DNA of 10,383 nucleotides. It comes from SYAN01 sp049459795. GTDB lineage: Bacteria > Actinomycetota > Actinomycetes > Nanopelagicales > Nanopelagicaceae. A model generated the notes under the pieces. It did not search any database. It saw nothing but the letters and a program-made list of their open reading frames with translations, and was not told the DNA's origin. The stretch lies in contig JBMUDS010000034.1 in assembly GCA_049459795.1 (NCBI GenBank), positions 1 through 10,383 on the forward strand. The letters are read 5' to 3'. The position numbers and the translations under genes are program-made. Below, piece by piece: positions 1 to 5,430 of the stretch. The stretch's first letter is position 1. Every line of letters begins with the position of its first letter.

Positions 1-1016
1 AGTCTTCGTAGATTCGCCACGCGATGTTCTCCTTGCGGATTTACTTTGAGCCACTCATTCAAGGCACAACTCTCTTCATTGTGACTGCAATTCTTCGGAC
101 AGCGAGCGATCACCTCGCTCAACTCAGCGAATGCGCCAACGACGCGATCTGGATCGATGTGACGCAATCCGAATGACCGAACTCCTGGAGTATCGATCAA
201 CCACCCTGATCTTTCTTGATTTGCCGCACCCGGGACATCTGCCGCACCTGGGTTGCCATCTAGTTTGAAAGCGACAGCATTAGAGGAGGTATGTCGCCCA
301 CGTCCGGTCACTTCGTTGACATCGCCAGTAATACGCGCTTGATGCCCAAGGATCGAATTGAGAAGTGTCGATTTCCCGACTCCAGAGTGACCGATCAAGA
401 CGGAGGTCTTTCCTTGAAGACGATCACGCAAGGAGTGTGGATCCTCACCTTTCTTCGTGGTGAAGACTTCAACAGAGAGCGGCGAGTAGAGATCGGCAAG
501 GGAACTGGCATCTGCGAGATCGCACTTGGTGATGACCAGGATCGGAGTGATGCCTTGATCGAAGGCGACGACAAGAGCGCGATCGATGAATCCTGTCCTA
601 GGCTCTGGATTCGAGATTGCGACGACGATGAGCATGAGATCGACATTGGAAACTATGGCGCGTTCCATCGCGCCAGCATCATCAATGGTTCGAGAGAGTG
701 AGTTTCTCCGTTCGTTGACTTCGACGATTCGAGCGAGTGAACCCTCGACACCCGAAACATCACCGTCGAGTTTGACGATGTCACCGACAACGACGGCATT
801 CTTGCCAAGTTCACGTGCTTTCATCGCCGTGACAGTGGTTCCATCATCAATCAAGCAGAGCGAACGACCACGATCGACCTGAGTGACGAAGCCGAGCGGT
901 AGATCCTTGTAATCAGGGCGATCCTTGCTACGACGTGGCACAGATCTAGAGGGTCGAACCCGCACATCGCTCTCATCGAAAGTTCTTCGACGTTGCCGTG
1001 GATTTCCCGACGTCAT
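1..1016 (-). CDS. rsgA: RsgA, small ribosomal subunit biogenesis GTPase (3' end outside window)
   Basis: Circularly permuted GTPase that binds the 30S subunit late in its maturation and releases after GTP hydrolysis. 338 codons are visible; the C-terminus lies off the left edge. I read this frame on the reverse strand directly. An N-terminal basic tail and OB-fold-like part (about 1-110) is followed by the permuted G motifs in RsgA order: G4 TKCD (163-166), G1 GHSGVGKST (209-217), the G2 region RGRHTSS, then G3 DTPG (275-278). A zinc-knuckle motif follows with C306, C310, H312 and C317. Its spacing (C-x3-C-x-H-x4-C) is slightly tighter than the E. coli protein as I remember it. About 14 extra residues lie between G2 and G3, built from an 18-bp tandem duplication. 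The start is ATG at 1016, directly after a TAA; no strong Shine-Dalgarno is seen. It lies 35 bases after aroA on the same strand, so co-transcription is likely. Confidence 0.95.
   Translation of the reverse strand, partial: MTSGNPRQRRRTFDESDVRVRPSRSVPRRSKDRPDYKDLPLGFVTQVDRGRSLCLIDDGTTVTAMKARELGKNAVVVGDIVKLDGDVSGVEGSLARIVEVNERRNSLSRTIDDAGAMERAIVSNVDLMLIVVAISNPEPRTGFIDRALVVAFDQGITPILVITKCDLADASSLADLYSPLSVEVFTTKKGEDPHSLRDRLQGKTSVLIGHSGVGKSTLLNSILGHQARITGDVNEVTGRGRHTSSNAVAFKLDGNPGAADVPGAANQERSGWLIDTPGVRSFGLRHIDPDRVVGAFAELSEVIARCPKNCSHNEESCALNEWLKVNPQGEHRVANLRR
222..257. repeat. 18-bp tandem duplication inside rsgA
   Basis: Two adjacent 18-bp units, 222-239 and 240-257, both begin with TGCCGCACC and then diverge. 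On the coding (minus) strand they produce the near-repeated residues PGAAD-VPGAAN, between the G2 and G3 motifs of RsgA. Most RsgA proteins go from the RHT motif to DTPG with a shorter loop, so the duplication probably explains the loop expansion. It keeps the frame. Confidence 0.6.
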
Positions 1017-1055
1017 TTAGCGTCTCTCGCTAACGAGATCGTCAAGGTCATTCAT
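1017..1055 (-). other. 12-codon ORF bridging aroA and rsgA (possible translational coupler)
   Basis: A short ORF encodes MNDLDDLVSERR. Its ATG overlaps the aroA TGA stop as ATGA (1055 to 1052). Its TAA stop (1019 to 1017) is followed without a gap by the rsgA ATG, in the same frame. The arrangement could let ribosomes terminating on aroA restart and pass on to rsgA, which has no good Shine-Dalgarno of its own. It could also be a relic of a longer rsgA N-terminus cut by the TAA, or chance. The peptide matches nothing I recognise. Confidence 0.35.
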
Positions 1056-2479
1056 GAGGATCGACCATCGATCTCTTCTGTGGGCGAGAGCAATTGATTC
1101 CACAATGCAGGGAAATCAGTGATCGTCTTTCGCGTCGTGGCGATATTTTCGACCTGCGTCCCAGGAATCATCAATCCGACCAGCGCTCCTAGGGTCGCGA
1201 TCCTGTGGTCGTCATAGGTAGAGATCGTGATGGGTCCACTCGGTAGTCGATCGCCTGGTGTGATGTGCAGGTCTCCTGGTCCTTCGACAACTGTCGCACC
1301 GACTTTTCTCAACTCCGTGGCAAGTGCTGAAAGTCGATCCGTCTCATGGAGTCGTAGGTGTCCGATGCCACGAAGATGTGATGGCGAAGAGGCAAATGCA
1401 GCGACAGCAGCGATCGTTGGCGTCAGTTCACCCTCATTGGAAAGGTCGATATCGATTCCCTTAATCCCAGAGCGCTCACCAGATGCAGAAATCACAAGGG
1501 AAGTGCCATCCTCTCTGAAGGTGGCGCCCATCGTTGTGAAGATCCTACGAAGTGAATCTCCCGGTTGAGTGGTTCGTGCTGGCCAATTCTTGATCGCCAC
1601 CTCTCCGCCGACAAGAAGTGCTGCGGCAAGGAAGGGAGCAGCATTCGAGAGATCAGGCTCGATCTCGATGGTGGACTCTACGGATGAGACATCACGGTGG
1701 CGTGGCGCAACTTTCCAATAGCGTCTACCGCTTCCATTCTCATCGATACCACTCTCGACCTCGATCCCTTGTGCAATCAGCATCGAGATAGTCATTTCTA
1801 TGTGTGGCAATGATGGGAGCGACTTGCCGATATCTCTGATGACAAGGCCATGCCTCATCGCAGACCCTGCGAGCAGGAGACTTGAGACGAACTGACTTGA
1901 TAGCGATGCATCTATCTCGATCTCGCCACCTTCGAGCGGGCCAGCGCCATGAATCGTCAACGGGAGTGCGTACCTGCCATCATGCTCTATCCGCACCCCG
2001 AGATGCTCAAGCGCTTTGATCAGTGGGGCGAGTGGACGTTCATGAGATCGTGAGTCGCCATCGAAGCTGAAAGCGCCACGTGATTGCCCAGCCACTGCAG
2101 GAAGGAAGCGCATCACGGTTCCGGCATTTCCAACATCGATACTTGTGAGGGTTGTGATGGCAAGTTTCTCGTGATCCGTGTGTGTAGAGGATTCTGCAGG
2201 AATTGTCATGGACGCTGGAATCACGCGCCACTGCTTGGGACTCTCCTCGATCCTCACACCGAGAGCGCGCAAACCATCGCGCATCAATTCGGAATCACGC
2301 GAGATCAATGGATTCTTGATCACCGTCGGCGCGTCAGAGAGAGCGGCGAGGATTAAAGCCCTTGCCATGATCGATTTCGAACCTGGAATCGAAAGGCTTG
2401 CAGCAAGAGGGTGAGTGGGAGCGAAAGGTGCGCTCCAAAGGGCATCGTGATCTCGGGTAATCATCCCTTCAGAAGTCAC
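1052..2479 (-). CDS. aroA: AroA, 3-phosphoshikimate 1-carboxyvinyltransferase (EPSP synthase)
   Basis: Cytosolic shikimate-pathway enzyme that transfers the enolpyruvyl group of PEP to shikimate-3-phosphate, on the way to chorismate. The full length (475 residues from the GTG) is somewhat above the usual 430-450. Visible motifs: PGSKSIMARAL (32-42), SRDSELM (60-66), the PEP-binding GNAGTVMRF (117-125), DGDSRSHERPL (140-150), SSQFVSSLLLAG (194-205), DLSNAAPFLAAAL (276-288), NEGELTPTIAA (348-358), LHETDRL (377-383), and TYDDHRIA then TTRKT near the end. The GELTP form, with Glu where the E. coli enzyme has Asp, is as I remember actinobacterial AroA. A low-identity loop of about 25 residues (83-110) before GNAGT accounts for some extra length. 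The start is uncertain: GTG at 2479 sits just downstream of an extended -10-like element, while ATG at 2464 is five codons in. rsgA follows closely on the same strand. Confidence 0.97.
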   Translation of the reverse strand: MTSEGMITRDHDALWSAPFAPTHPLAASLSIPGSKSIMARALILAALSDAPTVIKNPLISRDSELMRDGLRALGVRIEESPKQWRVIPASMTIPAESSTHTDHEKLAITTLTSIDVGNAGTVMRFLPAVAGQSRGAFSFDGDSRSHERPLAPLIKALEHLGVRIEHDGRYALPLTIHGAGPLEGGEIEIDASLSSQFVSSLLLAGSAMRHGLVIRDIGKSLPSLPHIEMTISMLIAQGIEVESGIDENGSGRRYWKVAPRHRDVSSVESTIEIEPDLSNAAPFLAAALLVGGEVAIKNWPARTTQPGDSLRRIFTTMGATFREDGTSLVISASGERSGIKGIDIDLSNEGELTPTIAAVAAFASSPSHLRGIGHLRLHETDRLSALATELRKVGATVVEGPGDLHITPGDRLPSGPITISTYDDHRIATLGALVGLMIPGTQVENIATTRKTITDFPALWNQLLSPTEEIDGRSS

Positions 2480-2484
2480 GATGC

Positions 2485-2493
2485 ATTCTCACA
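2485..2493 (-). promoter_or_regulatory. Possible extended -10 element for aroA
   Basis: Read on the minus strand, TGT precedes GAGAAT (2490 to 2485), which matches four of six positions of TATAAT and has the TG of an extended -10. Only five bases separate it from the GTG at 2479, so transcription would begin at or just before that codon. No convincing -35 was found. Confidence 0.3.
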
Positions 2494-2608
2494 AGAGCCC
2501 CAGTTCATGATCAGAAGGCGAAGTCTAACCGTCGAACCTTTGGCTGGATTTACGAATTGGATTTCTACTCATGATCCACCGCTGATGCATCGGGCAGACG
2601 CTATTGCG

Positions 2609-2614
2609 TACCCT
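2609..2614 (+). promoter_or_regulatory. -10 element TACCCT placing the transcript start on the SRAP ATG
   Basis: TACCCT fits TANNNT and is followed by exactly six bases and then the ATG at 2621. This is the spacing expected if transcription starts on the A of the start codon, giving a leaderless mRNA. No clear -35 hexamer is visible 16-18 bases upstream. There is no Shine-Dalgarno before this ATG, which supports the leaderless reading. Confidence 0.45.
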
Positions 2615-2620
2615 TCTCAT

Positions 2621-3490
2621 ATGTGTGGGCGATATGCGATGACGGCGCTGAAAGAAGAGATCATCGCTGATTTCGGGATTTCGGATCAAACCGCCATCGC
2701 ACGAGAGCGTTCTCTTCCCGCCGATTGGAACATCGCCCCGACGAAGGAGATCTATCTCATCAAAGGTGATGGGAATCAACGGACTTTGGATATCGCCTCC
2801 TGGGGATTGATCGCACCATGGAGCAAGACGGCAAATGATGCAGCACGCTCGCAATCGATGGCGATCAATGCACGTATCGAGACGGTACACGAGAAGCCGA
2901 CATTCAGAGATTCTTTCAAAGTGCGACGGTGCCTAGTCCCCGCGAGCGGATACTACGAGTGGGCGACGGAGCTCGGTGAATATCCAAGAAAGCAACCGAT
3001 TTTCATCTCTCCAAAGGAAGGGCACTTCCTTGCATTCGCTGGGATCTACAACTATTGGAAGTCACCGGAGGTTGGACGCGCAGTCGATCATGATTCTTCA
3101 TCCTCTCGTTCTACATCAATAGGTTCTTCATCAAGAGACTCCTCGTCCTCTGGTACTTCGTCCCCTGCTTCCACATCAATAGGTTCTTCACACGTAGAGA
3201 ACTTATCCACCCCACTGCAACGCCAGAGCCTCGCCATCATCACACGCGAAGCAGTCAATGAACTCGCCCACGTTCACAACAGGATGCCACTCTTCTTGCC
3301 CGCGGATAGATGGCAACGGTGGCTCGATCGAGATACACCACTTCCCGAAGTCATGGACCTTATGAGAGTGGCTGAACCTGATCAGAATCTCAGATTCTGG
3401 CCAGTATCGTCACGAGTCAATTCGATTCGCAACAACGGAAGGGAATTGATCTCGCCTATTGTTCTCGGCGAGAGTGAAACTCTTTTCTGA
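2621..3490 (+). CDS. SRAP/HMCES (YedK) family abasic-site shielding protein
   Basis: Members of this family crosslink through Cys2 to abasic sites in single-stranded DNA, protecting them at replication forks. The start is ATG at 2621, because the family needs Cys immediately after the initiator Met. The frame is open upstream to 2411 but that part has no family similarity. In this 289-residue protein: MCGRYAM at 1-7, WNIAPT (36-41), WGLIAPW (61-67), NARIET (83-88, Asn83), the catalytic SGYYEW (109-114, Glu113), and HNRMP (219-223, His219). Cys2, Asn83, Glu113 and His219 match the active-site set of YedK. A serine-rich insert of about 45 residues (156-199) with an internal repeat separates the AGIYNYW strand from SLAIITRE; typical members have only a short turn there. 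The gene lies divergent from aroA and 71 bases before sigR. An SRAP gene next to aroA and sigH (Rv3226c) is, as I recall, also the M. tuberculosis arrangement. Confidence 0.95.
   Translation: MCGRYAMTALKEEIIADFGISDQTAIARERSLPADWNIAPTKEIYLIKGDGNQRTLDIASWGLIAPWSKTANDAARSQSMAINARIETVHEKPTFRDSFKVRRCLVPASGYYEWATELGEYPRKQPIFISPKEGHFLAFAGIYNYWKSPEVGRAVDHDSSSSRSTSIGSSSRDSSSSGTSSPASTSIGSSHVENLSTPLQRQSLAIITREAVNELAHVHNRMPLFLPADRWQRWLDRDTPLPEVMDLMRVAEPDQNLRFWPVSSRVNSIRNNGRELISPIVLGESETLF
3113..3190 (+). repeat. 60-bp-period duplication encoding the SRAP serine-rich insert
   Basis: The 18-mer ACATCAATAGGTTCTTCA occurs exactly at 3113-3130 and again at 3173-3190, offset by 60 bases, so the frame is kept. 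The surrounding Ser codons are also related, giving the residue repeats STSIGSS and DSSSS. The block looks like a segmental duplication of a low-complexity linker within an otherwise conserved protein. Confidence 0.75.
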
Positions 3491-3526
3491 TCTCTGGCGT
3501 GCTTCCGCATCTGACCAAGTGCTCAG

Positions 3527-3555
3527 TTGAGCGCGTAAACACCAGGCAATAGCAT
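3527..3555 (+). promoter_or_regulatory. sigR promoter, TTGAGC-17 bp-TAGCAT, leaderless
   Basis: A -35 TTGAGC (3527-3532) and a -10 TAGCAT (3550-3555) are separated by exactly 17 bases. Six bases then lead to ATG 3562. This resembles a housekeeping (SigA/HrdB-type) promoter whose start point would be the first base of the start codon. There is no good Shine-Dalgarno before 3562. The autoregulatory SigR consensus (GGAAT with GTT 18-19 bases on) was looked for and not found here. Confidence 0.6.
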
Positions 3556-3561
3556 TACCGC

Positions 3562-4437
3562 ATGACGTCGACGAAGAAGAAACAGGATGCAAGCACTCCT
3601 GCCTTCGTCGAGGGCAAGGAGATCGGGAAGGAGATTGATAAGGATTCCCTCTCAGGGGATTTTCTCGAGGACGAGAAGGTCGAGATCCTCGAGGAGCTGC
3701 CGAAGAAGGAGATGCTCCAACTCGGACAAGCAAGCCATGATGGCGGAGAACTTGTCGTTGTCGATCGCGACAAGGAGAGCGTGGCGGAACGAACCAAGAG
3801 ATTCGAACGCGATGCGCTTGCATTCAAGAACCAGCTCTATTCGGCTGCGATGCGCTACACGAGAAATCCCGATGATGCCCAGGACCTCTTGCAAGACACC
3901 TACGCCAAGGCATTCGTCTCATTCCATCAGTTCGAGCCGGGGACGAATCTCAAAGCATGGCTTTATCGCGTACTGACGACGACATTCATCAATAACTATC
4001 GCAAGGGTCAACGCCGGCCGCAGGTGACCGATAGTGAACTCGAGGATTGGGAGTTATTCGAGTCCGCGAGCCACACCTCCGATCAAGGCAAGTCCGCTGA
4101 AGTCGAAGTCCTTGAGCGACTCCCTGATGTCGATGTGAAGCGAGCCCTTGCGAGTATTCCTGAGGAATTCCGGATGGCGGTATATCTCGTTGACGTGGAG
4201 GGCTTCTCATACAAGGAAGCGGCCGAGATCATCGGAATCCCAACCGGGACGATCATGTCGCGCCTACATCGGGGACGAAAACAGCTACGAGAGTTGTTAG
4301 CGGAGTATGCCCGTGAGCTTGGGTATGGCGTTGCCGATGGCGACTCCAAGAGTGATTCCAAGGCAAGCTCACCAGCGAAGGCCAGCTCATCGGCCAAAGC
4401 CGAGAAGGCAACGAGGGAAGGGAGCACGCGATCATGA
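3562..4437 (+). CDS. sigR: SigR/SigH-type redox-responsive ECF sigma factor with long N-terminal extension
   Basis: In actinobacteria this sigma subunit directs the disulfide-stress regulon (thioredoxin, mycothiol, proteases) once its anti-sigma partner is oxidised. The 291-residue product has sigma region 2 at about 81-150 (FERDALAFKNQLYSAAMRYT, DAQDLLQDTYAKAF, NLKAWLYRVLTTTFINNYRK). Region 4 spans about 188-250, with the helix-turn-helix GFSYKEAAEIIGIPTGTIMS and RLHRGRKQLRELL. The phrase FHQFEPGTNLKAWLYR is characteristic of SigR. Two parts are unusual: about 80 charged, Glu/Lys-rich residues before region 2, and a 35-residue Ser/Lys/Ala tail (SKSDSKASSPAKASS...). Streptomyces SigR has a longer unstable isoform with an N-terminal extension, so this may be analogous. 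The ATG at 3562 is supported by the -35/-10 spacing; a shorter form could start at GTG 3781 behind AAGGAG. The last codons overlap the anti-sigma start (ATGA). Confidence 0.93.
   Translation: MTSTKKKQDASTPAFVEGKEIGKEIDKDSLSGDFLEDEKVEILEELPKKEMLQLGQASHDGGELVVVDRDKESVAERTKRFERDALAFKNQLYSAAMRYTRNPDDAQDLLQDTYAKAFVSFHQFEPGTNLKAWLYRVLTTTFINNYRKGQRRPQVTDSELEDWELFESASHTSDQGKSAEVEVLERLPDVDVKRALASIPEEFRMAVYLVDVEGFSYKEAAEIIGIPTGTIMSRLHRGRKQLRELLAEYARELGYGVADGDSKSDSKASSPAKASSSAKAEKATREGSTRS
3772..3783 (+). promoter_or_regulatory. Possible internal ribosome binding site and GTG start in sigR
   Basis: AAGGAG (3772-3777) lies three bases before an in-frame GTG (3781) at codon 74, just ahead of AERTKRFERDAL, where canonical SigR proteins begin. 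The spacing is short of the usual 5-9 bases. AAGGAG can also arise simply from Lys-Glu codons (DKES), so this is a weak candidate for a short isoform. Confidence 0.25.
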
Positions 4438-4835
4438 GTTATGACGTCGCTCCGATGACCTGTAGGTCTGTGATGGCATCGATACACCCCTTCATCGATA
4501 ACCAGATCGAGGACTCAGCTCTTTTCAATGCCATCGCCTTCCACTTACAGGGATGTGCTGATTGTGCGATGCGAACTGAAAGGGAGAGAAAGCAAATCAC
4601 GATTCTTCGCAATCTCTTGACTCGCTCGTGCATCGAGATTACGCCGGAGACTTTAGAGGAGCAGATAGTGCTGCAGATCCGCTCACTTGCTGCGCGGATG
4701 CAAGCGCCTGGCTTCTTAGGAATCGGCACCACGCAGATCTATTCTCAGTATCAACGAACCGAGATCACAATCGATGGCGAGACGACGATTGAGATCGAGG
4801 AGTCTCACGAGATCCGTCGCGACTTCCCACTTTAA
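4434..4835 (+). CDS. rsrA: RsrA/RshA-type zinc-binding anti-sigma factor
   Basis: Cytosolic anti-sigma protein that holds SigR inactive under reducing conditions and lets go when its cysteines form disulfides. The 133-residue product has the ZAS motif H37-x3-C41-x2-C44 (HLQGCADC), and C10 aligns with Cys11 of Streptomyces RsrA. The only other cysteine is C66, near RsrA Cys61/62. No equivalent of RsrA Cys3 is present. The C-terminus is about 28 residues longer than RsrA as I remember it and is rich in Glu, Thr and Ile (TEITIDGETTIEIEESHE), probably beta-forming. The start ATG overlaps the sigR stop by four bases (ATGA), and AAGGGAG lies nine bases upstream, so translation is coupled to sigR. 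The neighbour identifies its target. An 11-bp tandem repeat begins within the stop codon. Confidence 0.92.
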   Translation: MSYDVAPMTCRSVMASIHPFIDNQIEDSALFNAIAFHLQGCADCAMRTERERKQITILRNLLTRSCIEITPETLEEQIVLQIRSLAARMQAPGFLGIGTTQIYSQYQRTEITIDGETTIEIEESHEIRRDFPL

Positions 4836-4875
4836 AGTTCGATTTAAGTTCGATTCAAGTTCGATTTAAGTTCGA
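4835..4875. repeat. 11-bp tandem repeat AAGTTCGATTT, about 3.7 copies
   Basis: Units run 4835-4845, 4846-4856 (one change, T to C at the end), 4857-4867 and a partial 4868-4875. The array starts at the last base of the rsrA stop codon and fills most of the 54-base gap to the convergent YCII gene stop. The 11-base period is close to one DNA helical turn. A small GAGAG/CTCTC inverted repeat (4876-4880 and 4887-4891) follows. Neither element has a T-run typical of an intrinsic terminator. Confidence 0.85.
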
Positions 4876-4889
4876 GAGAGCGGAATCTC

Positions 4890-5243
4890 TCAATTACCCA
4901 AGAATGGCCGTAGCTCCACTTTACGATTACACGCCTTGGAGCCTTGTGCAGCTAACGCGAGTGCTACTTCGCGACTTGGAACATTGATGATCCAGAATCC
5001 ACTGTAATGCTCGTTATGGGGTCGATCGCCGGCTGATAGTCCATCGAAGAGCGAGCGGTTCGAGACATCGCCCTTGTCGTTTCGATTATCGATCAATGTG
5101 GCAGTCGTCGGTTCGCCAATGCCTGCGGCCATGACCCAATAGCCATTCTCTTGAAGACCAAGATTGAAGGCATCGATCGCGCTCATCTCATCTGGATTTC
5201 CGAGATTGTTGGGATGATCGACGACGAAGATGATGTAGCGCAT
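4890..5243 (-). CDS. YCII-domain (YciI/DGPF-like) small protein
   Basis: A 117-residue protein of the YCII-related dimeric alpha/beta-barrel family. Function in the family is mostly unknown; some members act as small hydrolases or enzyme accessories. The fold is suggested by an N-terminal strand MRYIIFVVDHP, a central helix with GLQENGYWVMAAGIG, the strand-turn HYSGFWIINVPS, a helix REVALALAAQG, and the terminal strand KVELRPF. The start was taken as ATG at 5243. The frame stays open to 5348, but that part has no family similarity, contains direct repeats, and a -10-like TAGAAT lies just upstream of 5243. It is convergent with rsrA and divergent from the hotdog-fold gene. No signal peptide or membrane segment is seen. 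Substrate is unknown. Confidence 0.75.
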   Translation of the reverse strand: MRYIIFVVDHPNNLGNPDEMSAIDAFNLGLQENGYWVMAAGIGEPTTATLIDNRNDKGDVSNRSLFDGLSAGDRPHNEHYSGFWIINVPSREVALALAAQGSKACNRKVELRPFLGN

Positions 5244-5250
5244 GAGACGG

Positions 5251-5256
5251 ATTCTA
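5251..5256 (-). promoter_or_regulatory. -10 element TAGAAT for the YCII gene
   Basis: On the minus strand TAGAAT (5256 to 5251) lies seven bases before ATG 5243. Transcription would start on or one base before the start codon, giving a leaderless or nearly leaderless message. No clear -35 is visible at 16-18 bases; that region is taken up by GTTCCC-type repeats. Confidence 0.4.
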
Positions 5257-5270
5257 GTTCCCGGGAGACG

Positions 5271-5298
5271 GTTCCCTTGCTCTAGTTCCCTTGCTCTT
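5271..5298. repeat. 14-bp direct repeat upstream of the YCII gene
   Basis: GTTCCCTTGCTCTA (5271-5284) is followed immediately by GTTCCCTTGCTCTT (5285-5298), differing only at the last base. Further copies of the parts lie nearby: GTTCCC at 5257-5262, and CTAGTTC at 5254-5260, 5282-5288 and 5324-5330. The second unit overlaps the left arm of the palindrome described separately. Confidence 0.75.
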
Positions 5299-5313
5299 GT
5301 ACTCAAGAGCAAG
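5290..5313. promoter_or_regulatory. Perfect palindrome (10-bp arms, 4-base centre) between divergent genes
   Basis: Arms CTTGCTCTTG (5290-5299) and CAAGAGCAAG (5304-5313) are exact reverse complements around TACT. The site lies just upstream of the expected -35 region of the YCII gene and about 105 bases upstream of the hotdog gene's -10. There is no T-run on either side, so an intrinsic terminator is unlikely. A dimeric repressor operator is the simplest reading, but no regulator gene is in the window. Confidence 0.5.
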
Positions 5314-5418
5314 TTCACTCGTCCTAGTTCTAAAGACCAACTTCCCAAAACAGATTACTTTCACTGAAGGATCGCCAGGCATGAGATTGATCTGCCGAGT
5401 TTTCATCACCCCGACTGC

Positions 5419-5424
5419 TAGGTT
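5419..5424 (+). promoter_or_regulatory. -10 element TAGGTT placing the transcript start on GTG 5431
   Basis: TAGGTT fits TANNNT and is followed by exactly six bases and the GTG start, as for the SRAP and sigR genes. A -35 is not evident (TTGATC at 5387 is too far, 26 bases). The leaderless reading supports GTG 5431 as the start, since there is no good Shine-Dalgarno. Confidence 0.45.
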
Positions 5425-5430
5425 ATCGAC

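Noticed and set aside
291..882. Plus-strand ORFs opposite rsgA
   Set aside because: They lie antisense to the clearly conserved RsgA motifs and encode low-complexity sequences with no recognisable domain.
2411..2620. Upstream extension of the SRAP reading frame
   Set aside because: The family requires Cys at position 2, MCGRYAM begins at 2621, and a -10 element is placed for that start.
3442..3463. GGAAT...GTT resembling a SigR-dependent autoregulatory promoter upstream of sigR
   Set aside because: The spacer is 14 bases, whereas the SigR consensus needs about 18-19. It also lies in the end of the SRAP coding region.
4164..4191. GGAAT...GTT inside sigR as a promoter for rsrA
   Set aside because: The spacer is 20 bases and the match falls in conserved region 4 codons (EEFRMAV...); chance is likelier.
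4835..4891. CRISPR-like array or intrinsic terminator after rsrA
   Set aside because: 11-bp units with no spacers are not a CRISPR array. The GAGAG/CTCTC stem is only 5 bp and has no T-run.
3562..5243. YCII protein as the partner of an ECF42-type (DGPF-associated) sigma factor
   Set aside because: The sigma factor here is clearly SigR-like with its own RsrA partner, and the YCII gene is convergent with that pair, so the proximity is probably incidental.
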